Below are positions 1 through 8,460 of a DNA stretch of 64,000 nt, in pieces; position 1 is the first letter of the stretch, and every line of letters starts with the position of its first letter. The notes beneath the pieces were generated by a model, which worked only from the letters and a program-made list of their open reading frames with translations, was not told where the DNA came from and searched no databases. This stretch comes from CALCTE01 sp045585835 (GTDB lineage: Bacteria; Bacillota; Clostridia; Oscillospirales; CAG-272): positions 62,001-126,000 of the forward strand of contig JAZMZG010000028.1 in assembly GCA_045585835.1 (NCBI GenBank), given 5' to 3'. The translations under genes and the position numbers were made by a program.

Positions 1-2
1 AG

Positions 3-551
3 ATAAGCGAGGTCGAAGCTATTGCCGTAAGTGTAGGACCGGGAAGCTTCACGGGCGTACGCATAGGCGTTTCTGCGGTAAAGGGGCTCGCATTCGGAAA
101 AGACATAAAAATAGCACCCGTTTCGACGCTTGATGCACTCTCGTACAACGCCGCCGACACGGACGGTATCGTTTGCGCCTCTATGGACGCAAGGCGAGGA
201 CAGACGTATTTTGCTATTTTTAACGTAAAAGACGGCATACCCGAAAGGCTTACGGAGGATATTGCGGATACTTTCGACACGGCTTGTGAAAAAATTTCGG
301 AAATTTGCGAAAAACTCGAAAAAAAATCCGTTATTTTTGTTGGCGACGGCGCAAAATTGTGCTATAATACCTTTACGGAAAAAAATTATGAAAATATCGC
401 ACCCCGTCTTGCATCGGAAAGCATCAGATTTCAAAATGCATATTCCGTCGCTTTGGCGGGCATGAAAATATTTAATGGGGGAAAAGCGGTAAGCGCAGAG
501 CTTCTTGAATGCACTTATCTTCGCAGACCGCAGGCAGAGGAACAAAAATGA
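3..551 (+). CDS. tsaB: TsaB, tRNA t6A biosynthesis (5' end cut by window)
   Basis: Partial gene whose frame is open from base 3, so the start codon lies outside the window. The first visible residues read ISEVEAIAVSVGPGSFTGVRIG; the GPGSFTGxRIG part is the signature of TsaB, the inactive-kinase partner that pairs with TsaD to make threonylcarbamoyladenosine at tRNA position 37 in the cytoplasm. About 182 residues remain, so only roughly the first 50 are missing. The stop overlaps the rpiB start (ATGA), which shows translational coupling. TsaD and TsaE are not in the window, but the related methylthiotransferase MtaB is at 38.8-40.1 kb. Confidence 0.9.
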   Translation: MSEVEAIAVSVGPGSFTGVRIGVSAVKGLAFGKDIKIAPVSTLDALSYNAADTDGIVCASMDARRGQTYFAIFNVKDGIPERLTEDIADTFDTACEKISEICEKLEKKSVIFVGDGAKLCYNTFTEKNYENIAPRLASESIRFQNAYSVALAGMKIFNGGKAVSAELLECTYLRRPQAEEQK

Positions 552-982
552 TAGCAATAGGTTGCGACCACGCAGGTCTTGAACTCAAAAACGAAGTCAT
601 AAAATATTTTGAAGAAAACGGAATCTCTTACCAAGATGTCGGAACCTTCACGAAGGATAGCTGCGACTATCCCGTATACGCCGAGAAGGTCGCAAGAGCG
701 GTACAGGCGGGCAAGGCCGAAAAAGGAATACTCGTTTGCGGCACGGGACTCGGTATGAGCTACGCCGCAAATAAAGTAAAGGGTATACGTGCGGCTTGTC
801 TTTCGGACAGCGCATCCGCAAGGCTTGCAAGACAGCATAACGACGCAAACGTGCTTTGCTTTGGGCAAAACATCGTGGGAAAAGCCGTTGCGCTTGAGCT
901 TGTAAAGATATTCCTCGAAACCGAATTCGAAGGCGGCAGACACGAAAGACGTGTCGCTCTTATAGACCAAATAAAAGCGTAA
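548..982 (+). CDS. rpiB: Ribose-5-phosphate isomerase B
   Basis: Interconverts ribose 5-phosphate and ribulose 5-phosphate in the pentose phosphate pathway. The protein is 144 residues, normal for RpiB. It opens MIAIGCDHAG, carries the catalytic-cysteine loop LVCGTGLGMS (Cys64) and ends with the GGRHERR phosphate-binding stretch. The ATG at 548 overlaps the tsaB stop; a longer reading from 509 would add 13 unrelated residues and is rejected because RpiB begins exactly at MIAIGCDH. Sugar-isomerase relatives (LacAB) are less likely because the gene is single. The next element downstream is the SRP RNA. Confidence 0.95.
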   Translation: MIAIGCDHAGLELKNEVIKYFEENGISYQDVGTFTKDSCDYPVYAEKVARAVQAGKAEKGILVCGTGLGMSYAANKVKGIRAACLSDSASARLARQHNDANVLCFGQNIVGKAVALELVKIFLETEFEGGRHERRVALIDQIKA

Positions 983-1000
983 AATTCAAAAGTCAAGATA

Positions 1001-1307
1001 AATCGGCATTTACAACCGCATCCTGCCAATCGGGGAGTCAGCGGCACCCTGTAGCCTGCAATCCGCTATAGCAGGGAGGGATTCCGAACCGAGCGCACTG
1101 TTTGTGCGGCAGGTGCATATGTAACTGTGTTGAACGGTAAGTCTTGCGCAATCGGGCACTGTGAACCATGTCAGGTGGGGAACCAAGCAGCATTAAGCAG
1201 TTAAACGATGTGCCGCGAGGGTGCTTATCGGGAGCAGGGAGTGTGTAACCGCGCGGAAGCAGCCTGTGCAGAGAACGGTGTAGGGTGCGGTTGTAGATGC
1301 CGATTTT
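1001..1307 (+). ncRNA. ffs: Signal recognition particle RNA, large bacterial type
   Basis: RNA scaffold of the signal recognition particle, which binds Ffh and targets membrane proteins. The 5' end (1001-1021) pairs with the 3' end (1284-1303), closing the molecule. The Ffh-binding helix is clear at about 1160-1200: TGAACCATGTCAGGT, a GGAA tetraloop, then AAGCAGCATTAAG, close to the Bacillus scRNA. At about 307 nt it is the long form with an Alu-like 5' region, as in Bacillota, not the short E. coli form. A T-run at 1303-1307 ends it. Its place just before dnaX matches the Bacillus order. Confidence 0.93.
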
Positions 1308-1331
1308 TAAAATAAATTTCGGGGGCTTGAA

Positions 1332-2900
1332 ATGTATATTGCATTATACAGAAAGTGGCGGCCCGCAAAATTTTCGGACGTTTGCGGTCAGGAAGCCATA
1401 ACGGACATTCTGAAAAACGAAATATCCAAAAACACCGTCTCCCACGCATATCTTTTTTGCGGACTTAGAGGTACGGGTAAGACTACCTGCGCCAAAATTC
1501 TCGCAAAAGCGGTAAACTGCGAGAACACAAAAGACGGCGAGCCCTGCGGCGAGTGCGAAAACTGCAAAGAAGCCGAAAGAGGCGCTTTGCTTGATATAGT
1601 TGAGATGGACGCGGCCTCCAATACGGGCGTTGAAAATATCCGCTCCATCATCGACGAAGTCAGCTTCCTTCCCTCTCAAGGCAAGCGCAAGGTCTACATC
1701 ATCGACGAGGTGCACATGCTCTCGGGAGGAGCATTTAACGCTCTTTTAAAGACCTTGGAGGAGCCGCCCGAGCACGTGATATTTATTCTGTGCACGACGG
1801 AAACTCACAAGATACCCGCAACCATTTTGTCAAGATGCCAGCGATTTGACTTCGGCAGAATATCCATAGACGATATAAGCGCAAGGCTTAAATTTATCGC
1901 AAAAGAGGAGAATATCTCCATAACCGACGGCGCCGCCGCGCTTATAGCAAGGCTCGCCGAAGGTGCTATGAGAGACGCTTTAAGTCTTTTGGAACTTTGC
2001 GCAGGGCAAGGCAAGACGCTTGATTATGAGGACGCTTGCGCGCTTTTAGGCGTACCCGATAAAGACAGCTTCCATCGTCTTTGCAGCGCGTTTGCAAAAA
2101 GCGACACGCCCGAAGCGCTCGCGCTTATAAATACCGTGCTTGCAAAAGGCAAGGCGACGACAGTCTGCGCGGAGCTTATCGAATTTTTCCGCGATCTTTT
2201 GGTAGTAAGCACCGCCTCTCGCGCGGCAGACTTACTTTCGGAGCTTCCTGAGGAGATAGAAAAGCTTAAGCAAACGGCAAGTATGTTCACAAGCATATCG
2301 CTTCTTTACTGCGTAAGCGTTTTGGAGAAAACACTTGCTTCTCTTGCGTCCCCCAACGTAAATGCACGCACAACTCTTGAAATGGCGGCTATACGCCTTT
2401 GCAATATAGAAAAAACGAAGGACGTCGATGCGCTGTTTGCACGTGTCGAAGCGCTCGAAAAAGCCTTAAAGGGCGGTGCTTTTACGCCCACGCCGCAAGA
2501 AGCGCCCGTTACGGCGGAGAAAACGGTACCCGAAAAGAAAGCAGAGCCCAAAAAGAAAGAGTCCTCGAAGAAAGAGTCAGCGAAAGCCGAAGATACCATA
2601 GAAAAAGTACCCGTTACGACAGAGAGCGCGAAAGCATTTGAAAGATGGGAAGAATTCGTTGATGCCGTTGCGCTTGAGGATAAAGTTGCAAAGAGCTTCG
2701 TTGCTTTGGGCAGAGGCTTTATAAAGGGCGACGAGCTTGAAATTCTTATAGAAGACAATATGAGTGCGGCGATGCTTGCAAGACCGAGCCGTATGGCAGC
2801 ACTCAAGGCCGCCGCAAAGGCGGTGTGCGGTGTGCCGATGGAGGTTACGGTGACCGTAAAAAAAACGGCAAAAGAAGCCGATGGCGGCTTATTGGATTAA
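1332..2900 (+). CDS. dnaX: DNA polymerase III subunit gamma/tau
   Basis: Clamp-loader ATPase of the replisome, 522 residues. Walker A is GLRGTGKT (residues 44-51), followed by the four zinc cysteines C63, C72, C75 and C78, the Walker B IIDEVHML (around D125) and the SRC sensor (167-169). After about residue 375 comes a low-complexity Lys/Glu/Ala linker, then a short C-terminal domain (about 435-522) like that which contacts the polymerase in Bacillota. The gene lies 24 bp after the SRP RNA and 23 bp before ybaB. The lysine-rich linker has CAAAAAG but no proper slippery heptamer, so a gamma form by frameshifting is not supported. Confidence 0.96.
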   Translation: MYIALYRKWRPAKFSDVCGQEAITDILKNEISKNTVSHAYLFCGLRGTGKTTCAKILAKAVNCENTKDGEPCGECENCKEAERGALLDIVEMDAASNTGVENIRSIIDEVSFLPSQGKRKVYIIDEVHMLSGGAFNALLKTLEEPPEHVIFILCTTETHKIPATILSRCQRFDFGRISIDDISARLKFIAKEENISITDGAAALIARLAEGAMRDALSLLELCAGQGKTLDYEDACALLGVPDKDSFHRLCSAFAKSDTPEALALINTVLAKGKATTVCAELIEFFRDLLVVSTASRAADLLSELPEEIEKLKQTASMFTSISLLYCVSVLEKTLASLASPNVNARTTLEMAAIRLCNIEKTKDVDALFARVEALEKALKGGAFTPTPQEAPVTAEKTVPEKKAEPKKKESSKKESAKAEDTIEKVPVTTESAKAFERWEEFVDAVALEDKVAKSFVALGRGFIKGDELEILIEDNMSAAMLARPSRMAALKAAAKAVCGVPMEVTVTVKKTAKEADGGLLD

Positions 2901-2923
2901 AATATTAACATGAGGTGTAAATT

Positions 2924-3268
2924 ATGAAAGCAAGACTCCCCCAGGGTTACGGCGGCGGCCAAAATATGCAGGCGATGCTCCGCCAAGCACAAAAGATGCA
3001 AGAGGATATGCAGCAAAAGCAAGCCGAGCTTGAAGAAGCGGTTTACGATATATCCGCAGGCGGCGGCGCAGTAACTCTCAAAATCAACGGCAAGAAAGAA
3101 ATCTCCGAGCTTAAAATAGACCCCGAGGTCATCGATCCTGACGATGCAGAGACCTTGGAGGATCTCGTTACGGCTGCCGTAAACGAAGCTATAAAGCGTG
3201 TGGAAAAAGAAAGCGCAGACGCTATGGAAAGCATCACCGGCGCTTTGAATATGCCGGGGCTGTTCTGA
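2924..3268 (+). CDS. YbaB/EbfC family nucleoid-associated protein
   Basis: A 114-residue DNA-binding protein of the YbaB/EbfC family, which forms tweezer-like dimers and is nearly always encoded between dnaX and recR. Visible features are an N-terminal Gly/Gln/Met-rich start, an amphipathic helix (MLRQAQKMQEDMQQKQAELEE is its core), a central strand stretch GGGAVTLKINGKKEISELKI and a C-terminal helix ending NMPGLF. A good ribosome site (tgaggtg) sits before the ATG, and its stop overlaps the recR start (TGATG). The exact role in the cell is not settled for the family; recombination or nucleoid organisation are the usual proposals. Confidence 0.93.
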   Translation: MKARLPQGYGGGQNMQAMLRQAQKMQEDMQQKQAELEEAVYDISAGGGAVTLKINGKKEISELKIDPEVIDPDDAETLEDLVTAAVNEAIKRVEKESADAMESITGALNMPGLF

Positions 3269-3864
3269 TGGCATACATACCCGCTTTAGACAGGCTTATA
3301 AAGTCATTCGCAAAATTCCCCGGAATCGGCTATAAGACCGCCGTGCGCCTTGCGTTTCACGTGCTTTCGATGAGCGGGGACGACGTCAAGGAATTTGCAA
3401 ATGCGATGGTAAACGCAAAGGAAAACATCAAATACTGCCCAAACTGCCAAAACATATCCGAAGGCGGACTCTGCCCGATATGTCAAGATGCGTCAAGACA
3501 AACCGATACAGTTTGCGTAGTCGAGGACGAAAAGGCGGTTGGAGCCATCGAAAAGGTTAAGGAATATCACGGCATCTATCACGTTCTGCACGGAGTTATC
3601 TCCCCGATGGAAGGTATAGGCGCAGACGATCTAAAGATAAAAGAGCTTATATCAAGAGTGGCAAAGGACGGTATAACGGAAGTAATAATTGCCACTAATC
3701 CGAACGTTGAGGGCGAAGCTACGGCGATGTATATCGCAAGGCTCCTAAAGCCCTTCGACGTAAAGGTCACGCGCCTTGCATACGGCATACCCGTAGGCGC
3801 AGAGCTTGAGTACGCAGACGAGGTCACTCTTTACAGAGCCCTCGAGGGAAGGCACGAACTTTAG
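3268..3864 (+). CDS. recR: Recombination mediator RecR
   Basis: Helps load RecA at gaps and breaks together with RecO/RecF. Length is 198 residues, as usual. It shows the N-terminal helix-hairpin-helix (KFPGIGYKTAVRLAF), the zinc finger with C57, C60, C69 and C72, and the Toprim domain beginning VCVVEDEKAV and containing the ATNPNVEGEAT stretch. The ATG overlaps the ybaB stop, so the two are translationally coupled. The MATE exporter starts 11 bp after its stop and probably shares the transcript. Confidence 0.96.
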   Translation: MAYIPALDRLIKSFAKFPGIGYKTAVRLAFHVLSMSGDDVKEFANAMVNAKENIKYCPNCQNISEGGLCPICQDASRQTDTVCVVEDEKAVGAIEKVKEYHGIYHVLHGVISPMEGIGADDLKIKELISRVAKDGITEVIIATNPNVEGEATAMYIARLLKPFDVKVTRLAYGIPVGAELEYADEVTLYRALEGRHEL

Positions 3865-3875
3865 AGGACAGTAAA

Positions 3876-5291
3876 ATGGCAAGTCTTGCAATTAAGAAAA
3901 AGACTAATCTCAATATGACACAGGGCAAAATTGTAAGTAATTTGCTCAAATTTGCCCTACCCTTGCTTTTCGGCAATCTGTTCCAACAGCTATATAATAT
4001 GGTAGATACCTACGTTATAGGGCAAACGGACAACAACGCCGCATATGCCGCAGTCGGAAGCATAACCCCGATAATAAATATCCTGCTTGGCTTCTTTTTG
4101 GGGCTTTCTGCGGGTGCGGGAGTAGTCATATCCCAATATTACGGCGCAAAAGACGAGGAGAAGGTGAAAAAAGCCACCCATACCGCCGCGGCGCTGACCA
4201 TCATAATGGGCATACTGTTTACGCTTGTCGGCACGACGCTTGCTCCAAAGCTCGTGACACTTATGCTCAAGGGCGACAGTCAAAGCGAGCTTTATAAGTT
4301 TGCTTCTCAATATCTGACGATATATTTTTCGGGCGTTTTCGGACTGATGATATATAATATGGGTGCGGGAATCCTCCGTGCCATAGGCGATTCAAGGCGC
4401 CCTGTATATTTTCTCATATTTTCCGCATGCACAAATACCGTGCTCGACGTAGTATTCGTCTTTTGCTTTGATATGGGCGTTGCGGGCGTTGCCATAGCAA
4501 CGGTTATCGCACAAGCCGCCGCAGCCGTACTCGTAGTTATAACGCTTTTGAAAAGCGATACGTGGATAAGGCTCTCTCCCAAAAAGATTAAAATAGAAAA
4601 AGATATACTTTTAAAGATAGTTAAAATAGGTATCCCCTCGGGACTGCAAATGGCTTTAACGGCATTTTCAAATATATTCGTACAAAGCTACATAAGCGGC
4701 GCAAACGCACCCGTCGGAATGAGCGCTTCGGATTCGAAATCCTTGTATTTGGGCAGTTGGACGACGTATTCAAAGGTGGACGCACTTTTATTTTTACCGA
4801 TGCAGTCGCTTTCCGTTGCGGGCACTACGTTCGTAGGGCAAAATTTAGGCGCAGGTAACGTCAAAAGAGCAAAAAAGGGTGCTGTTATGTGCTATCTCAT
4901 AACAAGTGCGTGTACGCTTCTCTTGATGCTTCCGATAATACTTTTTGCACCTTTTATTGCAGGAATATTTAACGGCGATGCACAAGTCGTTGCGAATGCG
5001 TCAATGCTTCTTCGCAACATCACACCGTTTTATCTGCTGTGCTGTGTGAATCAAATATTTTCGGGCGCTTTAAGGGGTGCGGGAAAAACCACGGCTCCTA
5101 TGATAATAATGCTCACTACATTCGTCGGCGTAAGACAGCTGTATCTTTTCGTGATGTCAACTTACGTGTCAAACGAATTTTTCCACGTTGCGCTTGGTTA
5201 TCCTCTCGGATGGGCGTGCTGTGCGGCACTTACGATCTTGTATTTTCTGCGGTGCGATTTCACGAAATGCAATCTAACGAAGAAAACGTAA
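3876..5291 (+). CDS. MATE family efflux transporter
   Basis: Cation-coupled multidrug exporter of the MATE fold, 471 residues with about twelve hydrophobic segments. The start MTQGKIVSNLLKFALPLLFG followed by QQLYNMVDTYVIG is typical of the clostridial branch (DinF/NorM-like), and the family motif recurs in the second half at SNIFVQSYI and MQSLSVAGTTFVGQNLGAG. It follows recR closely and is ended by a strong terminator at 5311-5346, so it closes the dnaX-recR operon. The substrate cannot be told from sequence. Confidence 0.92.
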   Translation: MASLAIKKKTNLNMTQGKIVSNLLKFALPLLFGNLFQQLYNMVDTYVIGQTDNNAAYAAVGSITPIINILLGFFLGLSAGAGVVISQYYGAKDEEKVKKATHTAAALTIIMGILFTLVGTTLAPKLVTLMLKGDSQSELYKFASQYLTIYFSGVFGLMIYNMGAGILRAIGDSRRPVYFLIFSACTNTVLDVVFVFCFDMGVAGVAIATVIAQAAAAVLVVITLLKSDTWIRLSPKKIKIEKDILLKIVKIGIPSGLQMALTAFSNIFVQSYISGANAPVGMSASDSKSLYLGSWTTYSKVDALLFLPMQSLSVAGTTFVGQNLGAGNVKRAKKGAVMCYLITSACTLLLMLPIILFAPFIAGIFNGDAQVVANASMLLRNITPFYLLCCVNQIFSGALRGAGKTTAPMIIMLTTFVGVRQLYLFVMSTYVSNEFFHVALGYPLGWACCAALTILYFLRCDFTKCNLTKKT

Positions 5292-5310
5292 TTTTTTATA
5301 AAATAACATA

Positions 5311-5346
5311 TCCCCGACAGAATTTGATATCTGTCGGGGATTTTTT
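5311..5346 (+). terminator. Rho-independent terminator after the MATE gene
   Basis: Perfect stem CCCCGACAGA / TCTGTCGGGG with a short AT loop, followed by six T residues. It ends the forward dnaX-ybaB-recR-MATE transcript. Confidence 0.9.
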
Positions 5347-5421
5347 CGTTATATGATCATCGTCATACCAACGCAGCGGATTTTTCCTTTTTTGAAAAAT
5401 CCATACCTGTCTGTGATTTTA

Positions 5422-6036
5422 TCATTTCTTCTTTTTCGTTATTATTAAAACTATTGCCGCAACAAGCGCTGTGCCTGCAACGGCTATAAGCACTATCACA
5501 ACAGGTGAGAGCTTATTTTCTTCGCCGCCTTCTTTGCCGTCCTCTCCGTTATCTTCGCCTGTACCGTCCATATTCGAGTCTTCGCTCAAAACGGTAAGCT
5601 TTCCCGGAACAGTCTCTATTCCTTGTATATCTTCTCCGCTTATGTCTTTAAAGCGAAGTGCACAAACGATATCGCCGCTTTCGGCTGTAGCTTCAAGTTT
5701 GAGCTTCAGCTTGAATATAGTACCGTCGATATCCTTGCTTGCGTCGAATGCAAACACGCCTTTGTTAAGCGACGTGGCAAAGTCGGCTATTTTGGGGCTT
5801 TTTGACCATTCTCCGCCAATGACGGTAACTCCCTTTGGCAAAGATTTAACCTCTATTGAGCCGGAGTTTACGCCTTTTATGCCCGATACGGCAATCGACA
5901 CCGTAACCTCGTCCCCTGCTTTAGCAGAGGCTCCGTTAATTGTAACGGAGCCTCCTGTTGCATAGCAGGTCATTGAGTGTAACGAAAAAGACAAAGTCAA
6001 TAATATCGTTAATATCAACAAATACAGCTTTTTCAT
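5422..6036 (-). CDS. Cohesin-domain-like, membrane-anchored surface protein
   Basis: 204 residues: a signal peptide (1-27), a single beta-rich domain of about 125 residues, an acidic Asp/Glu/Gly linker (about 155-172), one C-terminal membrane helix (about 175-196) and a KKKK tail. The domain opens GSVTINGASAKAGDEVTVSIAVSG, and its layout of strands, with a GVFAFDAS and a GTIFKLKLKL stretch, matches the cohesin fold known from cellulosome scaffoldins. It is the second gene of an operon: the dockerin protein ends 21 bp upstream. The natural reading is that the cohesin displays its dockerin partner on the membrane. Fold assignment is by pattern only; an unrelated Ig-like domain is possible. Confidence 0.75.
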   Translation of the reverse strand: MKKLYLLILTILLTLSFSLHSMTCYATGGSVTINGASAKAGDEVTVSIAVSGIKGVNSGSIEVKSLPKGVTVIGGEWSKSPKIADFATSLNKGVFAFDASKDIDGTIFKLKLKLEATAESGDIVCALRFKDISGEDIQGIETVPGKLTVLSEDSNMDGTGEDNGEDGKEGGEENKLSPVVIVLIAVAGTALVAAIVLIITKKKK

Positions 6037-6057
6037 ATACTAACCTGTTATATTATT

Positions 6058-8175
6058 TTATTCTGCTACGGGGAACAAGGGGAATTCTCCGTTATCGTTG
6101 AAGAAGATGTGATAAAGGAGATAGATAGCGTCAGTTGCGTTTTCTTGGCTGTCGTTGTTAAAGTCGATGGGCTGATTTACGGGGAATTCTCCGTTATCGT
6201 TGAAGAAGATGTGATAAAGGAGGTAGATAGCATCTTCTGCCTTTACTTCTTCGTCGCCGTTAAGGTCGCCCGCAACGTACTTCTTCGCACCGCAAGCACA
6301 GGTGTCGCCGTCACCGAAGTCGTGAGCTTCTACGGTTGTTTCGTCAACCTTACCGCAAGCACACTCGTTCCAGTGGTTTTCGGAGTCTTTGTTTTCCTTT
6401 GTGTATGCGTGCTCTATCTTTTCGTCGATAGCGCCGCAAGCACACTCGTTCCAGTGGTGAGTTTCGTCGTCCTTTGCAATCGAGAAGTCGTGAGCAGTAA
6501 CGGTAGCTTCGTCAATCTCTCCGCAAGAGCACTCTTTCCAGTGGTTAGTTTCGTCGTAATTTGCAACCGAGAAATCGTGAGCTGCAACTGTAGCTTCGTC
6601 TACATATTCGCACGCACACTCCATCCAGTGATTTTCGTCGTCCTTTGCTGCCGAGAAGTCATGAGGAGCTTTTGCTCCGAGGACAGCACCGCACTCGCAC
6701 TCGGTCCAGTGTTCAGCATCGTCGTAGTTTGCCTTAGTCTCGGTGTGAACGTCGATGTTTACGGGGTAAGCTGCATCATTTGAGGGGATCCAACCGAGGT
6801 TTCCGTTTGCATTTACGTAGTTGGGAGCTGCTGCAATACCTGTAGCGTCAACTGCAGACGTATATGCAATACCGTAACCTTCTGCGAATTCTGCGGGCAA
6901 CTCGCCTTCGTAAGCGAATTCAACGATTTTTCCGTTTGAAGTTGGGGTAAGTGCAACCGTCGTAGCAGAATCAACTGCGGGACGAAGAGTTGCGCCCGTT
7001 ACCGTTACGGCTTCGGAAAACTCAACGCTTATCTTGTTTTCGCCTGCATGCTGTACTGCGCTTACAGCGTAGGGAGCGCCTGCAACTGCGTATGGCTCAG
7101 CGGTATTTGCAGAGATGTGAGTCGTGCCCTTAGAAGCATCGGCGTCGCCAACCATGGGAATCCAAAGAGCTTCTGTTCCGTCGGTATTGGTGACATTAGC
7201 TACAACCTGACGGCCGTTTATGCCGGAGATCGTATTAGGAGAAACAAATCCCGCGTTAGCTGCTTTGTTAAGAGCGCCTGTGTCATCTTTAAACTGGATG
7301 CCGCCGTCGCTTCTTTGCAATCTGCCGAGAAGCCAATTGTTCCAACCCGTATCATAGCGATACGAAATTTTTACCGTATCGGACCATTCCTGTTCAGCAA
7401 AGTCATCAATGACGTCTTTATAAATAACGGGGTCTACGTATTCATACGTGTTGGCGTTGTAGCTCTGGCTGCCGGAGAAAGGAGACCAGGAATACGTAAC
7501 TCTATGATCGCCCTTGGTGGTGCTGACGATTCTTACGGGAGCAGAGAAATGAAGAGTGAAGTATACCGAATCGGCGGTTACTTCCGAAACCTCTGCGGCA
7601 AGAAGCACGATGGGGTCTTCGTAAACATTCTCAATGTGAACGTCGTAAGCAAGAGCTTTGTCGCCGGCAACGGTGGGAATCCAAATAAAGTCGATGGGAA
7701 TCGCCTCTGAATTCGTACGGTTGCTCTTAACGAGCTCGCCGTTTGCGCCGACTATCGTTTTGGTGGATATGTATCCAATGTCATCCCCGCTTGCGTGATC
7801 GTACTCGGCGATAACAAGGCCGTATTTAGCTCTGTTGAAGGTCTCGGTACGCTCGTCGAACGTGAGTTTTACGTGTGTGGAATAGGTGTTTCCCTCGGGG
7901 TCGGTAGCCGTAGTTGCATTCTCGTCGGCGAGGTATTCCGTCGCTATGGGATTCTGCTGATCCGTACCGCTGCCGTTGCTCTGTCTTCTAAAAATGTTTA
8001 AGTTCCTTTTAATTCTAACGGGCGCGCTGAATTCGAGAATATACTCGTTTTCGCTGATCTGCTTTGCGCTGACGAGCGTTATGTCGGTTTCTTCTGCAGC
8101 AACCGTGAAGCAGAAGCAAGAAACGAGCATAAGCAAAGCCGTCAAAAGCGCAAGGATCTTCTGTGTCTTTTTCAT
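6058..8175 (-). CDS. Secreted dockerin-containing repeat protein
   Basis: 705 residues with a signal peptide (1-27), two or three Ig-like surface domains (about 28-480), then Cys-rich units built on HWxECxCG and AHDFS (about 480-625), and a C-terminal type I dockerin. The dockerin has two calcium loops, DLNGDEEVKAED and DFNNDSQENATD, each followed by the same helix AIYLLYHIFFNDNG. No catalytic domain was recognised. Its promoter is at 8229-8257. The downstream gene encodes a cohesin-like partner. At DNA level the two dockerin helices are almost identical (see repeat). The role may be adhesion or wall display rather than polysaccharide cleavage. Confidence 0.85.
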   Translation of the reverse strand: MKKTQKILALLTALLMLVSCFCFTVAAEETDITLVSAKQISENEYILEFSAPVRIKRNLNIFRRQSNGSGTDQQNPIATEYLADENATTATDPEGNTYSTHVKLTFDERTETFNRAKYGLVIAEYDHASGDDIGYISTKTIVGANGELVKSNRTNSEAIPIDFIWIPTVAGDKALAYDVHIENVYEDPIVLLAAEVSEVTADSVYFTLHFSAPVRIVSTTKGDHRVTYSWSPFSGSQSYNANTYEYVDPVIYKDVIDDFAEQEWSDTVKISYRYDTGWNNWLLGRLQRSDGGIQFKDDTGALNKAANAGFVSPNTISGINGRQVVANVTNTDGTEALWIPMVGDADASKGTTHISANTAEPYAVAGAPYAVSAVQHAGENKISVEFSEAVTVTGATLRPAVDSATTVALTPTSNGKIVEFAYEGELPAEFAEGYGIAYTSAVDATGIAAAPNYVNANGNLGWIPSNDAAYPVNIDVHTETKANYDDAEHWTECECGAVLGAKAPHDFSAAKDDENHWMECACEYVDEATVAAHDFSVANYDETNHWKECSCGEIDEATVTAHDFSIAKDDETHHWNECACGAIDEKIEHAYTKENKDSENHWNECACGKVDETTVEAHDFGDGDTCACGAKKYVAGDLNGDEEVKAEDAIYLLYHIFFNDNGEFPVNQPIDFNNDSQENATDAIYLLYHIFFNDNGEFPLFPVAE
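6079..6232. repeat. Two near-identical 52-bp copies, 102 bp apart, in the dockerin region
   Basis: 6079-6130 and 6181-6232 are almost identical, both running from GGGGAATTCTCC through AAGAAGATGTGATAAAGGAG. They encode the duplicated dockerin helix. The conservation at DNA level suggests recent duplication or gene conversion inside the gene. Confidence 0.85.
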
Positions 8176-8228
8176 ATTTTTTCTCCTTTTGATTTTTTGT
8201 ATAGCACTATCTGCTTTTATACAATTCG

Positions 8229-8257
8229 ATTATATCACGGCGAGTTACCGATTTCAA
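8229..8257 (-). promoter_or_regulatory. Promoter of the dockerin/cohesin operon
   Basis: On the reverse strand TTGAAA, 17 bp, TATAAT; the -10 box is at 8229-8234 and the -35 at 8252-8257. It lies about 54 bp upstream of the dockerin start. The rest of the 8176-8460 gap is AT-rich with no further gene. Confidence 0.7.
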
Positions 8258-8390
8258 TAGCTTTGACGAAAAAATTGTTGTTTTTTACCCACTTTTTTTG
8301 CAGTTTAATTATAAATTTTATGCATCTTGGAAAATTTATCGGCAAAGATTCTCTATTTGTGCTTCTCTTTGTGCTTCTTTTAAAAAAATA

Positions 8391-8419
8391 TTGATTTTTT
8401 CTCCAAAAAAGTATATAAT
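8391..8419 (+). promoter_or_regulatory. Promoter of the CDP-alcohol phosphatidyltransferase gene
   Basis: TTGATT (8391-8396), 17 bp, TATAAT (8414-8419), about 40 bp before the ATG at 8461. Confidence 0.7.
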
Positions 8420-8460
8420 CTTACCTATAGCGTTGCAATTTTAAAAAGGAGGTGCCGTTT

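Noticed and set aside
515..970. Reverse open frame covering rpiB
   Set aside because: Mirror of a gene with strong family identity; composition unlike real proteins.
2541..2570. Possible programmed frameshift in dnaX giving a short gamma form
   Set aside because: The in-frame sequence is CAAAAAG rather than a full A-AAA-AAG heptamer, and no clear stimulatory hairpin follows.
6460..6720. CRISPR-like spacing of repeats
   Set aside because: The repeats encode in-frame HWxECxCG protein units of varying length with no unique spacers.
7048..7710. Long open frame on the forward strand opposite the dockerin gene
   Set aside because: No ribosome site and no recognisable protein; the reverse frame carries clear domains and a promoter, so this is a shadow.
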